From Draconibacterium orientale (lineage in GTDB: Bacteria; Bacteroidota; Bacteroidia; Bacteroidales; UBA1556): DNA of 35,030 nt. Location of the stretch: positions 1 through 35,030 of the forward strand of contig DYSI01000019.1 of assembly GCA_020718275.1 (NCBI GenBank), read 5' to 3'. Made by a program: the position numbers and the translations under genes. Below, piece after piece: positions 33,571-35,030 of the stretch; position 1 is the first letter of the stretch, and the number at the start of each line of letters is the position of its first letter. The notes below the pieces were generated by a model. That model was given only the letters and a program-made list of their open reading frames with translations, was not told the DNA's origin and made no database searches.

Positions 33571-34211
33571 TCAGCCATTATACTTATCATGCAGACCAAT
33601 ACCATTAAAAATTTGCGCTTTGTACTTCTCAATTCGTCCAATTCTTGTTTAAAGTTGTTTTGGCTGCGAAAAGTAAATAATGTAAGCCCGTTGTCGTCCT
33701 GGAGTCAATGCATAAAATGCATTTTTAATAGTCGGAAGTTCTTCAAATGCTTTGCGCAGTTCGGGTGGAATTGATTCAAGGTTTTTCTTAATTTCCACTT
33801 TCTTTCCACTTTCTTCAATCGTCATTGCCTCCAAGATGTAAGCCATCAAAATATGTTTTACTTTTTAAATCTCATTTACATTGCTAAATTTAATGATTCT
33901 ACCAGATTGGATTTTTCCTTGCTGCTGGAGTATTTTATACGGATCGTTGAGTAAAACACCTTTAAAGAATCCAATGTTTGCAGATTTTTTAAGTGCATCA
34001 TAGTCACTACATTTTTTCCTTTAAGCGTATAAACAGGAACTCCCCATTTTAATTCTTCAATCAAACCCGATTCCAATACAATTTGCTTGAGCAATTCTAA
34101 TTCTACAACCCAATTCACCACTTTGCATTGCGGTGTTCCACCATATTTGCAACGCATACAGCCGTCAATCAGATATTTATCGACTTGATTATTTGTATTG
34201 ATCTCTTTCAT
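33571..34211 (-). pseudogene. YdeI/OmpD-associated (DUF1801) family protein, disrupted
   Basis: The track ORFs 33876-34211 and 33649-33849 are two parts of one gene. The N-terminal part starts MKEINTNNQVDKYLIDG and has the DUF1801 core LIEELKWGVPVYTLKGKNVV. The frame then breaks at a run of six A (33990-33985); in the other frame it continues NIGFFKGVLLNDPYKILQQQ and GRIIKFSNVNEI, stops at TAA (33867-33865), resumes KVKHILMAYILEAMTIEES, and carries the YdeI C-terminal signature ALTPGRQRAYIIYFSQPKQ. It then hits a second TAA (33651-33649) and ends TRIGRIEKYKAQIFNGIGL. Full-length relatives have these blocks in one chain of about 190-215 residues. Three lesions make it a pseudogene. Confidence 0.85.
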
Positions 34212-34246
34212 TTTAATGCTTTAACAAATTCGTTGTTTATTTAGGG

Positions 34247-34810
34247 TCACCTTTCTATGTCAATATCGTGTTTGTATAAAAGGCCTACAACTTCCAAAAT
34301 TGAAAATCTTGCTTTTTTAATTCGGTTGATTTCTGGGTCAATGGAATAATTGTAAGAAGTCCGAAAATCCGCCTTTTCAAGCATCGTATGGTCAAAAACT
34401 GCTTGGGTCAGATTGCAGTTGTCAAACAAGGAAGCGGTAAGGTCGGCTTCTGAGAAGTCCGTTTCTTGCAATTGTGAATTTTTAAAAATAGTCTTTTTGA
34501 TTTTCGTTTTGTAAAATGACGAATGATTTAGTTGACATCCATCAAAAGAAAAAGAAAGTCCAAAATCGTTACAGCGGTCGAAACTAAGTCCCAACATTTT
34601 GCATTCTTTAAATTTTACATCCCTAAAAGTAGTCTTATCGAGTTTTGCCAAACTTAGATCACAAACCATAAATGTACAGTCAATAAATTTAAATTCTGAA
34701 AGATTGCTTTGGGCAAATTTGCAACTGTTGAAAATACAATTTTCATATTCCCCTTTTAAAAGCGAGTCAATTCGGTCAAATGATTTGTCGGTGATATAAA
34801 CTTTTTGCAT
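34247..34810 (-). CDS. Pentapeptide-repeat protein
   Basis: A protein of about 187 residues starting MQKVYITDKSFDRIDSLLKGEY; the track start adds 13 residues of less typical sequence. From about residue 20 to 160 it is built of A(D/N)LXX-type pentapeptides, for example NCIFNSCKFAQSNLSEFKF, CDLSLAKLDKTTFRDVKF, SQLQETDFSEADLTASLF and CNLTQAVFDHTMLEKADF, which fold as a right-handed quadrilateral beta helix. The C-terminal tail YSIDPEINRIKKARFSILEV is common in Bacteroidota relatives of the McbG/Qnr-like group. Some such proteins protect DNA gyrase from inhibitors, but most have no known role, so no resistance function is claimed. Frame and repeats are intact, unlike its neighbours. Confidence 0.87.
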   Translation of the reverse strand: MQKVYITDKSFDRIDSLLKGEYENCIFNSCKFAQSNLSEFKFIDCTFMVCDLSLAKLDKTTFRDVKFKECKMLGLSFDRCNDFGLSFSFDGCQLNHSSFYKTKIKKTIFKNSQLQETDFSEADLTASLFDNCNLTQAVFDHTMLEKADFRTSYNYSIDPEINRIKKARFSILEVVGLLYKHDIDIER

Positions 34811-35030
34811 TTGCTTATTTTGATATTTTGAAAAGTTAATGGTTATCAATTATAGATTACAATTTCAGAAACTTACTGACTTTCAATGAATTTGTTCCTT
34901 ACTAATTTGGTTTAATATTGATCCTTAGTCTGCTGATTCCTTGCATCATTGGCTGATCAATGCATCCAAAAAAATTCATAACTGTCCGAACAAATTATTA
35001 AAAGCAGAAAAGCTCGAAAGGCTATATTTG

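Noticed and set aside
33985-33990. A-AAA-AAT as a programmed -1 frameshift site in the YdeI-like gene
   Set aside because: The heptamer fits the slippery pattern, but the downstream frame has two further stop codons, so a shift would not give a full protein.
34978-34996. ACTGTCCGAACAA as a third partial copy of the 71-bp element end
   Set aside because: Only the TGTCCG core agrees and there is no flanking repeat, so it is likely chance.

Overview
The window looks like chromosome of a member of the Bacteroidota. The evidence is a set of lineage-typical families (S46 dipeptidyl-peptidase, DUF4837 lipoprotein, DUF4492 protein ahead of cydAB, SUMF1-like membrane protein beside an ECF sigma factor), AT-rich DNA, little sign of Shine-Dalgarno sequences, and repeated matches to the Bacteroidetes -7 promoter box TAnnTTTG just upstream of genes. 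Genus cannot be read from the sequence alone. No rRNA, tRNA, CRISPR array or complete insertion sequence was seen.

Layout. 0-0.55 kb: no convincing gene, possibly decayed coding sequence. 0.55-6.1 kb: housekeeping genes (DUF1858 protein, PabA/TrpG amidotransferase, DUF4837 lipoprotein, AnsA-type asparaginase, TatD nuclease, family 9 glycosyltransferase, ribosome recycling factor). 6.4-9.6 kb: a cytochrome bd oxidase operon (DUF4492 small protein, cydA, cydB) followed by a 33-codon membrane-peptide ORF absent from the ORF track. A 71-bp MITE-like element sits in the presumed leader of this operon. 9.7-13.1 kb: radical SAM/SPASM protein, AI-2E family permease, MFS transporter. 13.3-23.6 kb, all on the minus strand: mfd, tsaB, an adenine-deaminase-type enzyme, a DPP7-like S46 peptidase, gpsA and an M28 peptidase with a PDZ domain. 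23.9-25.6 kb: sulfide:quinone oxidoreductase-like flavoprotein plus an unlisted 56-codon basic ORF, closed by a strong terminator.

25.8-34.9 kb is a different kind of region: poorly conserved secreted proteins, an ECF sigma factor translationally overlapped by a 944-residue membrane protein with two SUMF1-like domains, and three genes that I read as broken. These are a hypothetical secreted protein interrupted by two in-frame stops, a ferredoxin-nitroreductase with a one-base frameshift in a G run, and a YdeI/DUF1801 protein with a frameshift and two stops. A pentapeptide-repeat protein ends the region. A second copy of the 71-bp element lies here. Both copies are flanked by perfect but different 9-bp direct repeats, so the element has been mobile.

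Functionally the window combines oxygen scavenging or microaerobic respiration (cytochrome bd), possible sulfide oxidation (SQR feeding quinone), peptide use (S46 and M28 peptidases, asparaginase), nucleobase salvage, and core information processing (frr, mfd, tsaB). The least explained parts are the sigma factor/tandem-SUMF1 pair, the two tiny ORFs following respiratory genes, and the mobile 71-bp element placed between a promoter and the cyd operon.
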